64,000 nucleotides of DNA from Solimonas sp036405815 (GCA_036405815.1 DASWWX010000013.1:1-64000); one strand, 5' to 3'; positions 52,264 to 62,869 are shown, counted from the stretch's first letter. The notes: generated by a model not told the origin, from the letters alone. Numbers and translations are program-made.

Positions 52264-54579
52264 ATGTCCGCCGATCGCATCGCCCAGCAGATTGCCGCCA
52301 CCATCGCCGCCGAAATCGCCGCGCAGCCGCGCCAGGTGCAGGCCGCCGTCGCCCTGATCGACGAAGGCGCGACCGTGCCGTTCATCGCGCGTTACCGCAA
52401 GGAGATCACCGGCGGTCTCGACGATACGCAATTGCGCAAGCTGGAAGAGCGCCTGGGCTACCTGCGCGAGCTGGAGGATCGTCGTGCCGCGGTGATCGAC
52501 TCGATCCGCACGCAGGGCAAGCTGACCGACGAACTGGAAGCCAGGCTGCAGACGGTGGCGACCAAGGCGGAACTCGAAGACCTGTATCTGCCTTACAAGC
52601 CCAAGCGCCGCACGCGCGCGGAGATCGCGCGCGAGAAGGGTCTGGGTCCGCTGGCCGAAGCACTGCTCGCCGATCGCGCCTTGGTGCCGAGCGAAGCCGC
52701 CGCGGCCTACATCACGGAAACGGTGCCGGACGCCAAGACCGCGCTCGAAGGCGCGCGCGACATCCTCACCGAACAGTTTGCCGAGAACGCGGACCTGCTC
52801 GGCCGGCTGCGCAGCTACCTTCGCCAGCACGCCGTGCTCAAGTCCGCCGTCGTCGAGGGCAAGGAAGAAGAAGGTGCCAAGTTCTCCGATTACTTCGCCC
52901 ACCGCGAGCCCTGGGCCAGGGTCGCCGGCCACCGCGCGCTGGCGATGATGCGCGGGCGCAACGAGAACGTGCTCACTCTCGACATCGAGGTCGATGCCGA
53001 CGATGTCTCGCCGTACAAGCCGGCGGAGCGCCTGGTGGCCGAGGCGCACGACATCAGTCAGAACGGCGGCGCTGCCGACGCCTGGCTGATGGATGTTGCG
53101 CGCTGGTGCTGGCGCGTGAAGCTGCAGACCTCGATGAGCGTGGACCTGATGCTGGAACTGCGGCAGCGCGCCGAGGAAGAGGCGATCCAGGTGTTCTCGC
53201 GCAATCTCAAGGACCTGCTGCTGGCCGCGCCCGCGGGCTCGCGCCCGACGCTGGGTCTGGACCCCGGCATCCGCACCGGCGTGAAGGTTGCCGTCATCGA
53301 TGGGACCGGCAAGGTGCTGGACACCACGACGGTCTATCCGTTCCAGCCGAAGAACGACGTACGCGGCGCGCAGATCGAACTCGCGCGCCTGATCAAGGCG
53401 CATGGCATCGAGCTGATCGCGATCGGCAACGGCACGGCAAGCCGGGAGACCGAGAAGCTCGTCGCCGATCTGCTGGCGCAGTTGCCGGGCACCAAGCCGA
53501 CCAAGGTCGTCGTCAGCGAGGCCGGTGCGTCCGTGTACTCGGCGTCGGAGGTCGCGGCCGCCGAGTTTCCGGGCCTCGATGTCTCGCTGCGTGGTGCCGT
53601 CTCCATTGCGCGTCGCCTGCAGGACCCGCTGGCGGAGCTGGTGAAGATCGATCCCAAGTCGATCGGCGTGGGCCAGTATCAGCACGACGTCGATCAGTAC
53701 CGTCTTGCCAAGGCACTGGACGCGGTCGTCGAGGATGCCGTGAACGCGGTCGGCGTGGACCTCAACACCGCCTCGGCCTCGCTGCTGGCGCGGGTATCGG
53801 GTGTCGGCGGTTCGCTCGCCGAATCCATCGTCTTCCACCGCAACACGAATGGCGCGTTCAAGACGCGCCAGCAGTTGCTGGACGTCAGCCGCCTCGGCCC
53901 CAAGACCTTCGAGCAATGCGCCGGCTTCCTGCGCATCACCGGCGGCGACGAGCCACTGGACGCTTCCTCCGTGCATCCGGAGGCCTACGGCCTGGCCGAG
54001 CGCATCGTCAAGGCCTGCGGCCGCGAGCTGCGCGCGCTGATGGGCGATAGCGCCGTGCTGAAAAAGCTCGATGCGCGCCAGTTCGTCGACGACCGCTTCG
54101 GCCTGCCGACGGTGAAGGATCTGCTCGCCGAGCTGGAAAAGCCCGGCCGCGACCCGCGCCCGGAGTTCCGCACCGCGACCTTTGCCGACGGCATCAACGA
54201 GGTGAAGGATCTGAAACCCGGCATGGTGCTGGAAGGCACGGTGACGAATGTCGCCGCGTTCGGCGCCTTCGTCGATATCGGTGTCCATCAGGACGGCCTC
54301 GTGCACGTTTCCCAGCTCGCCGACCGCTTCGTCAAAGATCCGCACGATGTCGTCAAGGCCGGCGACATCGTCAAGGTGCGCGTCGTCGACGTGGACCTGA
54401 AGCGGCAGCGCATCGCGCTGAGCCTGCGCAAGGACGACGGCACGCAGCGTCCGCCCTCATCCGCACCGGGCGCGGATCGCCGTCCGCCCGAGCGCCGCGA
54501 TACGCGTCCGCCGCCGAAGCAGGCCGCGCCGCAGGGTGCGCTCGGCGCCGCGCTGATGGAAGCGCTGCGCAAGAAGTGA
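52264..54579 (+). CDS. Tex-family S1 RNA-binding protein
   Basis: 771 residues. Domain order is that of Tex: helical N-terminus (VPFIARYRKEITGGLDD), a YqgF-like RNase H fold (LGLDPGIRTGVKVAVID), helix-hairpin-helix motifs (VSGVGGSLAESIV) and a C-terminal S1 domain (GTVTNVAAFGAFVDIGVHQD), followed by a Pro/Arg-rich tail. Tex is a conserved nucleic-acid-binding protein linked to transcription and RNA turnover. The ATG at 52264 matches the family start, in preference to a longer frame overlapping the acyltransferase gene. Confidence 0.95.
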   Translation: MSADRIAQQIAATIAAEIAAQPRQVQAAVALIDEGATVPFIARYRKEITGGLDDTQLRKLEERLGYLRELEDRRAAVIDSIRTQGKLTDELEARLQTVATKAELEDLYLPYKPKRRTRAEIAREKGLGPLAEALLADRALVPSEAAAAYITETVPDAKTALEGARDILTEQFAENADLLGRLRSYLRQHAVLKSAVVEGKEEEGAKFSDYFAHREPWARVAGHRALAMMRGRNENVLTLDIEVDADDVSPYKPAERLVAEAHDISQNGGAADAWLMDVARWCWRVKLQTSMSVDLMLELRQRAEEEAIQVFSRNLKDLLLAAPAGSRPTLGLDPGIRTGVKVAVIDGTGKVLDTTTVYPFQPKNDVRGAQIELARLIKAHGIELIAIGNGTASRETEKLVADLLAQLPGTKPTKVVVSEAGASVYSASEVAAAEFPGLDVSLRGAVSIARRLQDPLAELVKIDPKSIGVGQYQHDVDQYRLAKALDAVVEDAVNAVGVDLNTASASLLARVSGVGGSLAESIVFHRNTNGAFKTRQQLLDVSRLGPKTFEQCAGFLRITGGDEPLDASSVHPEAYGLAERIVKACGRELRALMGDSAVLKKLDARQFVDDRFGLPTVKDLLAELEKPGRDPRPEFRTATFADGINEVKDLKPGMVLEGTVTNVAAFGAFVDIGVHQDGLVHVSQLADRFVKDPHDVVKAGDIVKVRVVDVDLKRQRIALSLRKDDGTQRPPSSAPGADRRPPERRDTRPPPKQAAPQGALGAALMEALRKK

Positions 54580-54664
54580 GGTTTCCCACAAGAGCGGCGC
54601 TGCGTCGAGCGGCGTTCGCTGTAGTACGGTGTCCGCCATGACCCTCACCATCGAAGACATCCGC

Positions 54665-55978
54665 ATGCGTTGGCCCGGCGTTCTTCTGGCGTTCGCAGCC
54701 ATTGCGGGGCTGGCCGCCTGCGGCGGCGGTGATCGCTCCCCGGCGACCGAGAAGAGCGATTGGGTCGGTGTCTGGGCGACGGCGCCTTACGGGCCTTTTC
54801 CGGCCGGCCCGTTGGGGGTGCTGGTGCCGATCGAGGGCCCGGTGTTGCCGCCGGTGCCGGTGTTTCCCGGCAACCAGGCGCGCGATCAGAGTTTCCGCAT
54901 GCTGGTGCATCCGACGCTGGGCGGCGAGCGGCTGCGTCTGCGGTTCTCGAATCTGACGGGGGACCGGCCGCTGACGCTGTCGAGCGTGCGCGTCGCCGTG
55001 GCGCTGCTGGGACCGGCGGTGAATCCGGCCCGCGATGCGGTGGTGCACTTCGACGGCCGGCCGCAGGCGGTGATCGCGCCTGGCGCCGAACAGCTCAGCG
55101 ATCCGGTCGAGCTGCCATTCGCGGTCGGCGAGAATCTCGCGATCTCGTTTCACGTCGACGGCGAGAGCGGGCCGATGACCTGGCATGCGGTGGCGTTCGA
55201 TGTCAGCTATGTCGGCCTGCCGGGCACGGGCGATACCACCGGCGACACCAGTGGACTGAGCTTCACGCAGCCGACGATCGGCTGGTTCTTCCTCAACGGC
55301 GTCGACGTGGAGCGCGCGGACGCGCTGGGCAGCATCGTCGCGATCGGCGACTCGATCACCGATGGTGCCTTTCAGGTGCCGGCGACCAACACGCGCTGGC
55401 CGGACGGGCTGGCGTCTCGGCTGCAGTCAGCGGGCATTCCGATGGGCGTGCTCAATCTCGGCATCAACAGCAATACCGTCACCGCCGCGCCGGACCTGAG
55501 TGTCAACGAGGGGGAGCCGCTGGTGCAGCGCTTCGAGCGCGACGTGCTGCAACGCGCCGGCGTGCGTGCCGTCCTGATCTTCGAGGGCACGAACGACATT
55601 CCGCGTGGCGTGACTGCGGAAGCGGTCTACGCCGGCCTGCGGGCGGTGGCGGCTCGGGCGCAGCGGGCGGGGTTGTGCGCGGTGGTCGGCACGATCGCGC
55701 CGCGGCTCGATGTCGCGCCGTACGGCTGGAACGTCGTCGAACACGAGCCGGTGCGCCAGCAGCTCAACGCGCTGATTCGCCAGAGCACGGCGTTCGACGC
55801 CGTCGCCGACTTCGATGTCGTGCTGCGCAATCCGGTACTGCCGAACACGCCGTTCCTGCCGTACTACTTCCCCGATTTGCTGCACCCGAACTCGCTGGGC
55901 TTCCAGCGTATTGCCGCGGCGGTGCCGTTGGAGGCGCTGGTACCGGCGCCGGTCGGTCGCTGCGCGCGAACGCCATGA
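54665..55978 (+). CDS. SGNH/GDSL hydrolase lipoprotein
   Basis: About 437 residues. The ATG at 54665 gives a lipoprotein signal with lipobox LAAC (Cys about 19); two upstream starts (GTG 54629, ATG 54638) would add an acidic N-terminus. The beta-rich N-terminal domain precedes an SGNH domain: block I VAIGDSITDG (Ser), Gly in LNLGINSN, Asn in FEGTNDIP and the catalytic Asp/His in DLLHPNSLGF. SGNH hydrolases cleave ester bonds of lipids or acetylated sugars. Its stop overlaps the HIT gene start (ATGA), so the two are translationally coupled. Confidence 0.87.
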   Translation: MRWPGVLLAFAAIAGLAACGGGDRSPATEKSDWVGVWATAPYGPFPAGPLGVLVPIEGPVLPPVPVFPGNQARDQSFRMLVHPTLGGERLRLRFSNLTGDRPLTLSSVRVAVALLGPAVNPARDAVVHFDGRPQAVIAPGAEQLSDPVELPFAVGENLAISFHVDGESGPMTWHAVAFDVSYVGLPGTGDTTGDTSGLSFTQPTIGWFFLNGVDVERADALGSIVAIGDSITDGAFQVPATNTRWPDGLASRLQSAGIPMGVLNLGINSNTVTAAPDLSVNEGEPLVQRFERDVLQRAGVRAVLIFEGTNDIPRGVTAEAVYAGLRAVAARAQRAGLCAVVGTIAPRLDVAPYGWNVVEHEPVRQQLNALIRQSTAFDAVADFDVVLRNPVLPNTPFLPYYFPDLLHPNSLGFQRIAAAVPLEALVPAPVGRCARTP

Positions 55979-56421
55979 CGATCTTCGACCGACTGATCGC
56001 CGGTGAGCTGCCGGCGAGCTTCGTGCACCGCGACGCACATTGCGTCGCCTTCATGGACATCAACCCGATCACCGCGGGGCACGTGCTGGTGGTGCCGCTG
56101 CGCTCGGTGGCGACACTGGACGAGCTGGATGCGGCCACGCGCGCGCACCTGTGGGAGGTCGCGCGCCGCATCGGCGCGGCGCAGCGGGTCGGGCTCGGCA
56201 GCCGCGCGCAGCATGTCCTGGTCAACGATGGCAAGGCGGCGAGCCAGACGGTGCCGCATGTGCACCTCCACGTGATTCCGCGTTACGGCGGCGACACGTT
56301 GCGCACGATGGCGCGGCTGGTCTGGCACATCGGCACCTTAATGATCCCCTGGCCGGAGACCGCGCGTCGGCGGCGGCGGCTGGACGCACTGGCACAACGC
56401 ATCGCTGCGGCGATGACCTAG
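55975..56421 (+). CDS. HIT-family nucleotide hydrolase
   Basis: 148 residues. The histidine triad HVHLHVIP follows the usual N-terminal strands (FDRLIAGELPASFVHRDAHC, INPITAGHVLVVPLR). HIT enzymes of this type cleave nucleoside phosphoramidates or dinucleoside polyphosphates in the cytosol. It overlaps the SGNH hydrolase gene by 4 bp. Confidence 0.93.
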   Translation: MTIFDRLIAGELPASFVHRDAHCVAFMDINPITAGHVLVVPLRSVATLDELDAATRAHLWEVARRIGAAQRVGLGSRAQHVLVNDGKAASQTVPHVHLHVIPRYGGDTLRTMARLVWHIGTLMIPWPETARRRRRLDALAQRIAAAMT

Positions 56422-56502
56422 GGCACAATAGCGGGGCGGGTGGGCTTGGCCTGGAGCTCGGCGAGAGCCGTGGAACCCGTGCGCGACCGCGCGTACACCA
56501 GC

Positions 56503-57474
56503 TCAGCAGGTCGGCGCAGACGCCTTGGTCGATGCGGCGTCGAAGATCTTCTCGGCGTTGGCGGCGAGGAAGTGACGAAAGATCAGCGGCCGCCCGTCCT
56601 GACGCCACAGCAGCCGTCCATCCTCGTCGCGCGCCTGATTGCGTTCGATGATCTCGACAAACTGCTTCTCGGTCTGCGCCCGTCCTTCACGACCGTCGCT
56701 CTCCAGGACCGGCGTGTCCATGGTCGCGGCCATGGTCGCGGTTTGCCGCAACGGACTGTCGGCGGCGCCCTGGATCTGCGGCAGCAGGCGAAAGCCGGCG
56801 TTCTGCATCGCCATCGCCATGGCGTCGATGCCGGCATAGCCGGCGGCGCGCACGTCGATAGTGACGTGATTGAAGTCCGGGCCCAGCGCCAGCGCGCTCG
56901 CGGCTTCGCCGGAGACGCGTGCCACCGCTTCCAGCGTGGCGCGACGCAGCGGTGCGCCGTTGCGGCTCATCAGCTTGTCGACCACGTGGGCGACGAACGC
57001 CTCGGCTTGCGCTTCCGGCAGGCCGCCATCGCGTTCGGCCTGTTCGATCAGTGCCGTTAACGGCTGATGATCGACGGCTGCGGCCTGCTGCGCGCAATCC
57101 TCGCGTACCAGCGCGGCGACCGGCGCGGGGAAGGCGTCCAGATCGACCTGGGAAACGAAGATTTTGAATGGCTTGTGGTCCTCGCCGATGACCTGCAGAT
57201 CGAACGAGACCAGCTTCTTGGCGGGGAAGCGGTAGTCGCGCTCGCGGCGCAGGCCGAGCACGCGTGCCGCGCGGACGAATAGCGCGCAGACGGCGGGGTC
57301 GGCCGTGCGGATCGCGCCGTGGTCGTTGCGGAACACGCCGTCGTTGCGATCCACCAGCGCGCGCAGCGCGACGAAGTCGGGCACGTTGCGCGCGAACTTG
57401 TCGGTGGCGGCATCGACGAAGCGTTGCCGCAACTCGGCCGGCGCCAGCAAGGTTTCGTTTACCGCGTGACTCAC
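56503..57474 (-). CDS. DUF1338 family protein (2-oxoadipate dioxygenase-like)
   Basis: 323 residues. It matches DUF1338, whose characterised member HglS is an iron-dependent 2-oxoadipate dioxygenase/decarboxylase of D-lysine breakdown; this protein is much shorter than HglS. A candidate metal-binding motif is GPDFNHVTIDV (near residue 205), with a Glu later in the EIIERNQAR region. Other segments are FRNDHGAIR and FPAKKLVSFDLQVIGED. The start is a GTG that overlaps the FHA gene stop by 4 bp (GTGA), so it is translationally coupled to the FHA gene. A gene of this type beside a signalling pair is unexpected. Confidence 0.75.
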   Translation of the reverse strand: MSHAVNETLLAPAELRQRFVDAATDKFARNVPDFVALRALVDRNDGVFRNDHGAIRTADPAVCALFVRAARVLGLRRERDYRFPAKKLVSFDLQVIGEDHKPFKIFVSQVDLDAFPAPVAALVREDCAQQAAAVDHQPLTALIEQAERDGGLPEAQAEAFVAHVVDKLMSRNGAPLRRATLEAVARVSGEAASALALGPDFNHVTIDVRAAGYAGIDAMAMAMQNAGFRLLPQIQGAADSPLRQTATMAATMDTPVLESDGREGRAQTEKQFVEIIERNQARDEDGRLLWRQDGRPLIFRHFLAANAEKIFDAASTKASAPTC

Positions 57475-58403
57475 CGCGCGCGTCCCATCGGGCGGGTATC
57501 GCCGCCGCCGGCATCCATGCCGAGCTTGTGCGACTGCGTGCTGAAGCGCACGACCTCGCCTTTCTGCTCGGCGATCGGGGCGCCGGCGCTGATCGCGCCG
57601 CTGCCGACCAGCACGATGCGGTCCTTGGCGATGCGCAGTTCCTCGCCTTCACCGGTCAGCACGTAGCTGCCGTTGCGGCTGTCGTCGACGTAGTAGAAGC
57701 GGCCCTGATGATGCTCGATGCGGCCGTGCACGCGCGAGGCGGTCGGGCTGCTGAGCTGGATGCCGCAGCTCTTGTCGCGTCCGATCAGCATCGGGCAATC
57801 GGCGATCTGCACGGTGTGCGTCTCGCCGCGCAGGCGCAGCGTCAGTTCGGTGAACACGCCTTGTTCGGCGGCGGACAATCGCGAGCCGAGCTGGGTTTCG
57901 ACGATCGAGGTGTCGGTGCGGTACAGCAGTGACAGTCCGGGCCGCAGCGTGCGCGGTGGGTCCTGCAGTTCGCTGGCGGGGCAGCTGTCGACGAACTCGG
58001 ACAGCGCGGCGATGGCATGCGAGGGTACGTGCGCCATCGAGCCGTTCATGCGATGCGTCCAGTCGCCGACGGCGCGATTGCCGTGCAGCTGCACCGGGCC
58101 GTGGCCGAGCAGCACACGCTCACTGAGCGCATGGCGCTGGGGGTCGGTACGCCGCAGGCGCGCGCACAGCTCGAGAATCTGGTGCGCGAAGCGCAGCAGC
58201 GGCCGGTGCTGCGGATGGAAGAACAGCAGCTTCTGCGGCGTCTGCTCGAGAATCGTGCTGCCGCCGGCTTCGGCGCCTTCGACCAGCTGTCGCACCTCGT
58301 GCGAGCGCAGGGCGGGCGCATGATCGCCGCGATGGGCGTGCAGCGCGTCGGTGAATTCGGCGAGCAGCAGGGTGCCGACTTGCGTGGGGACCGGGTTGTT
58401 CAT
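57471..58403 (-). CDS. FHA-domain protein with degenerate cyclase-like N-terminal domain
   Basis: 310 residues. The C-terminal FHA domain (about 195-265) has the phosphothreonine-binding set: GR at 208-209, SR at 223-224 with H226, and NG at 244-245. The N-terminal part, residues 8-145 (TLLLAEFTDALHAHRGD, LEQTPQKLLFFHP, HALSERVLLGHGPVQLHGNR, AVGDWTHRMNGSMAHVPSHA), has the order of strands and helices of a class III nucleotide cyclase domain, but the metal-binding Asp appears to be replaced by Glu and the catalytic residues are missing. It is probably inactive and used for dimerisation or binding. It is divergent from the Ser/Thr kinase gene, which may phosphorylate its partners. Confidence 0.85.
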   Translation of the reverse strand: MNNPVPTQVGTLLLAEFTDALHAHRGDHAPALRSHEVRQLVEGAEAGGSTILEQTPQKLLFFHPQHRPLLRFAHQILELCARLRRTDPQRHALSERVLLGHGPVQLHGNRAVGDWTHRMNGSMAHVPSHAIAALSEFVDSCPASELQDPPRTLRPGLSLLYRTDTSIVETQLGSRLSAAEQGVFTELTLRLRGETHTVQIADCPMLIGRDKSCGIQLSSPTASRVHGRIEHHQGRFYYVDDSRNGSYVLTGEGEELRIAKDRIVLVGSGAISAGAPIAEQKGEVVRFSTQSHKLGMDAGGGDTRPMGRAR

Positions 58404-58481
58404 GCGTTGTTATGACCGGCGGCGGCTGAATATGGACTGGCCGCTGGCGGCGGGACTCGATTCGGGCCTCCAGCCAGTTTA

Positions 58482-58487
58482 TACAAT
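58482..58487 (+). promoter_or_regulatory. Possible -10 element of the kinase gene
   Basis: TACAAT at 58482-58487, 33 bases before the TTG start; the -35 region is weak. It lies in the 116-bp gap between the divergent FHA and kinase genes. Confidence 0.35.
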
Positions 58488-58519
58488 GTCTCGAACCTGA
58501 ATCGCGGTGGAGACGGCGC

Positions 58520-59713
58520 TTGGCCCACCAGAAGCATTGTCCCGGTTGTTTCGCCAACAAGAACAGCCTCGCGGTCTGTCCGTACTGCGGCTACGACGAG
58601 TCGGCGCCGCGTCATCCGCTGTATCTGCCGCACGGGCTGACCATCGGCGAGCACTACCGGGTCGGCCGCGTGCTCGGCCAGCCGGGCGGTTTCGGCATCA
58701 GCTATCTGGCGTGGGACATCCACCTGCAGCAGCGCGTGGCGATCAAGGAATACCTGCCACGCGATCTGGCGCGTCGAGTCGAGGGCGGTGTGGACGTGGT
58801 GGTGCCGGAGGCCGCGCAGCGCGCCGACTACGACGCCGGCCTGGAGCACTTTCTGCGCGAGGCGCGCGTCATCGCCCGGCTCGATCATCCCAACATCGTG
58901 CGCGTGCGCAATTTCTTCCGCGCGCACGGTACCGCCTATCTGGTGATGGATTTCTACGAGGGCGTGAGCCTCGGCGATTACCTGTCGGGCCTGCCGGACG
59001 GCAGCGTCGAACCCGCCGCTGCGGCGCGGCTGCTGGGGCCGGTGCTGTTGGGGCTGTCGTTCGTGCACGAGCACGGCATCGTCCACCGCGACATCAAGCC
59101 GCACAACATCTACCTTGCCACGGGCGGCCGCGCGATCCTGCTGGACTTCGGTTCCGCCGCCGCGTTGCGCGAGGGGCAGGCCGGTGCGGCGCCGACGGTG
59201 GTGCTGTCGGAAGGCTTTGCGCCGCTGGAGCAGTACCAACGCCATGCCGAGCAGGGCGCCTGGAGCGACGTCTACGGCGTGGCGGCAACGTTGTATCGGA
59301 TGGTGATGGGCATGGCACCGCCGCCGGCGCTGGATCGCGTTGGCCAGGATCCGCTCGACGAGGTGCGCCTGCCCGGCAACCGCAGCTTCCAGGCTGTGCT
59401 GCGGCGCGGTCTCGCGCTGCGGGGGGAGGATCGTTTCCGCTCGGCGCAGGCGTTCCGGCAGGCGCTGTTCGAAGCGCTGGGCTTGCTGGAGATTACAGAC
59501 GCGGTGACGCGCGAGTACGAGGCCGTGGATGCGCCGGCGGCTGCGCCGGTGGCACCCGAGGGCGGGACGTCTGGTGGTGCCGCGGCCGCTGCTGCGACGG
59601 AAGCGCTGGCGACACGCGGCGATCTGCGCCGTGCGTCCCGGCTCATTGCCGCGGCGCTGCTGGTCGGTGCGGCGATGATCGCTGCCGCGCTGTGGCTGCG
59701 GCCGGGTTGCTGA
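58520..59713 (+). CDS. Zinc-ribbon Ser/Thr protein kinase, membrane-anchored
   Basis: 397 residues. Start is TTG at 58520 with GGAGA 6 bases before it. Cys7, 10, 20 and 23 (CPGC, CPYC) form a zinc ribbon. The kinase domain (about 45-320) has all key motifs: Gly loop GQPGGFGISYLA, Lys in VAIKEYLP, catalytic HRDIKPHN, DFGSA and the helix F Asp in WSDVYGVAAT. An Ala/Pro-rich linker leads to a C-terminal membrane helix (about 372-392). The IKEYLP motif is typical of a proteobacterial kinase group related to type VI secretion PpkA kinases, but no secretion genes are present. Divergent to the FHA gene, which is the likely phosphothreonine reader. Confidence 0.9.
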   Translation: MAHQKHCPGCFANKNSLAVCPYCGYDESAPRHPLYLPHGLTIGEHYRVGRVLGQPGGFGISYLAWDIHLQQRVAIKEYLPRDLARRVEGGVDVVVPEAAQRADYDAGLEHFLREARVIARLDHPNIVRVRNFFRAHGTAYLVMDFYEGVSLGDYLSGLPDGSVEPAAAARLLGPVLLGLSFVHEHGIVHRDIKPHNIYLATGGRAILLDFGSAAALREGQAGAAPTVVLSEGFAPLEQYQRHAEQGAWSDVYGVAATLYRMVMGMAPPPALDRVGQDPLDEVRLPGNRSFQAVLRRGLALRGEDRFRSAQAFRQALFEALGLLEITDAVTREYEAVDAPAAAPVAPEGGTSGGAAAAAATEALATRGDLRRASRLIAAALLVGAAMIAAALWLRPGC

Positions 59714-59759
59714 ATCCTGCGCGACGGCGGGGCGGTGGGCCCCGCCGTCGGTGCCGTCC

Positions 59760-60953
59760 TTACTGCGAGCGCAAGGCGTCGACGATCGGCAGGCGCGCGG
59801 CGCGGATCGCCGGGAACAGACCGCCGATCAGGCCCATCGTCAGCGCCCACAGAATGCCCTTCTCGATCAGCGCCGGCGTCACACGGAAGTCGAACGCGAC
59901 CTGGCTAAAGGTCTGGAAGTTGAGCGTGTTGACGGTGTAGCCGTTGAAGAACAGATAGGCGAACAACGCGCCGACCAGTCCGCCGGCCAGCGCCAGCAGC
60001 AGCGATTCGATCATCACCGAGATCACCACCGGCAGGCCGCCGAAGCCCAGCGCGCGCAGCGTCGCGATCTCGACCGTGCGCGTGGCCACCGCCGCGTACA
60101 TGACGTTGAGCGCGCCGAACACGGCGCCGATGCCCATGATGACGGCAACGGTATAGCCGAGAATGCGGATCAGCAGGTGCAGCTGTTCCGAGCGCGAGGC
60201 GTAGTAGTCGGGTTCGCGTTGTACCGAGACACTGAGGCGCGGATCGGTGGTCAGCGCATCCTTGAAGCCCTGGAACGCGTCGGTGTTCTCCAGGCGCACG
60301 CTGACCGAGTTGTAGGCGGTGCGGCGCGAGGCGGTTTCCAGCGCGCCGTAATCGACCCACAGCTCGGATTCGTGCACGTCGCCCCCGGTCTCGAACAGGC
60401 CGACGATGGTCCAGGGGCCGTCGCGCACGTCGATGGTGCCGCCGAGCTTGAGCGTCTCGAACTGTGCGGCCACCGACGTGCCGACCACGACCTCGCGCAC
60501 GCCGGGCTCGAACATGCGGCCCTGCACGACGCGGAACTCCGGCCGCACGTCGGCCAGCACATCGGCCTGCGTGCCGCGCACGACGACGTTGTTGGGCGAG
60601 GTCGAGCCGGGCTTGGCGACGTCGGTGAGCAGGTACATCTCGGGCAGGCTGTAGGGCTTGCCATCGGCGTTGCGCGCCACGCCGGGCGCGTCGGCGATGA
60701 GCTGCGCCTGTTCGCGGGTAATGACGCTGCTGAGTTCGTCGTTGGAGCCGCCGCGCAGCACGATGGTGCGGTCCTTTGTGCCGGTGCCGCCGAGCGTGGC
60801 CTCGAAGCCGGCGCCCATCGACAGCAGCGCGACCAGCACGCCGACCACGCCGGCGATGCCGATGACGATGACCATCGACGTGCCGAGCCGCGACGGAATC
60901 GAGCGCACGTTGAGGGCGGTGACGGCGAGGACCTGATTGAGCGTATTGGCCAT
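59760..60953 (-). CDS. ABC transporter permease (MacB/FtsX type), distal
   Basis: 397 residues. One N-terminal membrane helix (about 19-43), a large periplasmic domain (about 45-270) and three C-terminal membrane helices (about 275-300, 320-350, 365-390): the MacB/FtsX topology of mechanotransmission-type transporters. The GNRT-like segment of the other permease is replaced, and the periplasmic domain differs. ATG at 60953. Last gene of the exporter operon, 21 bp after the first permease. Confidence 0.9.
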   Translation of the reverse strand: MANTLNQVLAVTALNVRSIPSRLGTSMVIVIGIAGVVGVLVALLSMGAGFEATLGGTGTKDRTIVLRGGSNDELSSVITREQAQLIADAPGVARNADGKPYSLPEMYLLTDVAKPGSTSPNNVVVRGTQADVLADVRPEFRVVQGRMFEPGVREVVVGTSVAAQFETLKLGGTIDVRDGPWTIVGLFETGGDVHESELWVDYGALETASRRTAYNSVSVRLENTDAFQGFKDALTTDPRLSVSVQREPDYYASRSEQLHLLIRILGYTVAVIMGIGAVFGALNVMYAAVATRTVEIATLRALGFGGLPVVISVMIESLLLALAGGLVGALFAYLFFNGYTVNTLNFQTFSQVAFDFRVTPALIEKGILWALTMGLIGGLFPAIRAARLPIVDALRSQ

Positions 60954-60974
60954 GGGTCGTTTTCTCCTGCGCGG

Positions 60975-62131
60975 TCAGTGCGCGGACAGTGCGTCGACGA
61001 TCTTCAGCCGCATCGCGCGCACCGCCGGCGGCAGGCCGACGATGATCGCGAGCAGCACCGCCAGGCCGATGGCGCCGGCGAAGGCCTCGGGCTTGAGCGC
61101 CAGGCCGGAGAAGCCGGGCAGCTTGGCAGCGATGCCCGGCAGCAGCAGGCCGGCAAGGCCGACACCGATGACGGCGGCGAGCAGGCACAGCGCCAGCGAT
61201 TCGGCCAGCACCAGCGCCAGCACGGCGCCATCGGAATAGCCCAGTGTCTTCAGCACTGCCAGTTCCGGAATGCGTTCGCGCACCGACTGCATCATCGTGT
61301 TGCCGGTCAGGAACAGCAGCGTGAAGAACACCGCGCCGATGATCGACGACAGGATCAGGCCGATGTCGCCCATCTGCTTGACGAAGGACTGGTTGAACGC
61401 CTTCTCGGTCTCGGTGCGCGTCTCGTTCGGCGAGTTGGCGAACAGCGCATCCACCTGCTTGACGATGGCCTCGTTCTCGGCCGGGTCCTTGGTCTTGATC
61501 ACCAGCCAGCCGGTGGTGCCCTTGCCGAACTGGCGTGCCTCGTCGAAGTACTCGTGATGGAACAGCATCATCTCGTACATCGAGCGTTCCTTCGGGTTCT
61601 TCGTATCGAAGATGCCGACCAGGTCGAATTCCCAGTTGTTGGAGCCGTCGGCCAGCGGCCAGATGCCGGCGATGATCGGGATGCGGTCGCCGATCTTGAA
61701 GCCGAAACGGTCGGCCAGTGTCTTGGCGATGATCGCGCCGGTGCGCGTCGTCAGCATCGCCTGCTTCTGATCTTCCGGCAGCACGATCTCCGGGTACATC
61801 GCCAGGTACGGTTCGATCTCGGTCGGGAACTGCGGGAAGAAGTTGCTCTCCTTCTGGTAGTAGCCGCCGAACCAGCCTTGCGCGGCCACGCTGGCCACGC
61901 CCGGCAGGCTCTTGACCTGCTGCACGTGGCCATACGGCAGCACCTGCGTCAGCGAGTAGCGGCCGGTGGTGATCAGGCGATCCGCGCCCGCCACCTCGAC
62001 GCCGGCGTTGAACGCGGCGTTGACGCCGGACAGCAGTGCGTAGAGCAGGAAGGCGACCATGATCGACAGCATCGTGAAGATCGTGCGCGGCTTGCGCCGC
62101 CACAGCGCCGCCCAGACCAGCGGCAGGTATT

Positions 62132-62135
<4 letters not shown>
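60975..62135 (-). CDS. ABC transporter permease (MacB/FtsX type), proximal
   Basis: 386 residues, same topology as the distal permease: one N-terminal helix (about 16-38), a periplasmic domain and three C-terminal helices (ILSSIIGAVFFTLLFLTGNT, LAESLALCLLAAVIGVGL, FAGAIGLAVLLAIIVGL). It starts with GTG overlapping the ATPase stop by 4 bp (GTGA), so expression is coupled. The two permeases form a heterodimer in systems of this kind. Confidence 0.9.
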
Positions 62136-62824
<689 letters not shown>

Positions 62825-62869
62825 GTCGCTTCCCCTCTCGTGCTGCGGACGCACCCGGTCATCAACGAG

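Noticed and set aside
58520..59713. Type VI secretion regulatory cluster
   Set aside because: The kinase and FHA genes resemble such regulators, but no structural or effector gene of the system is in the window.
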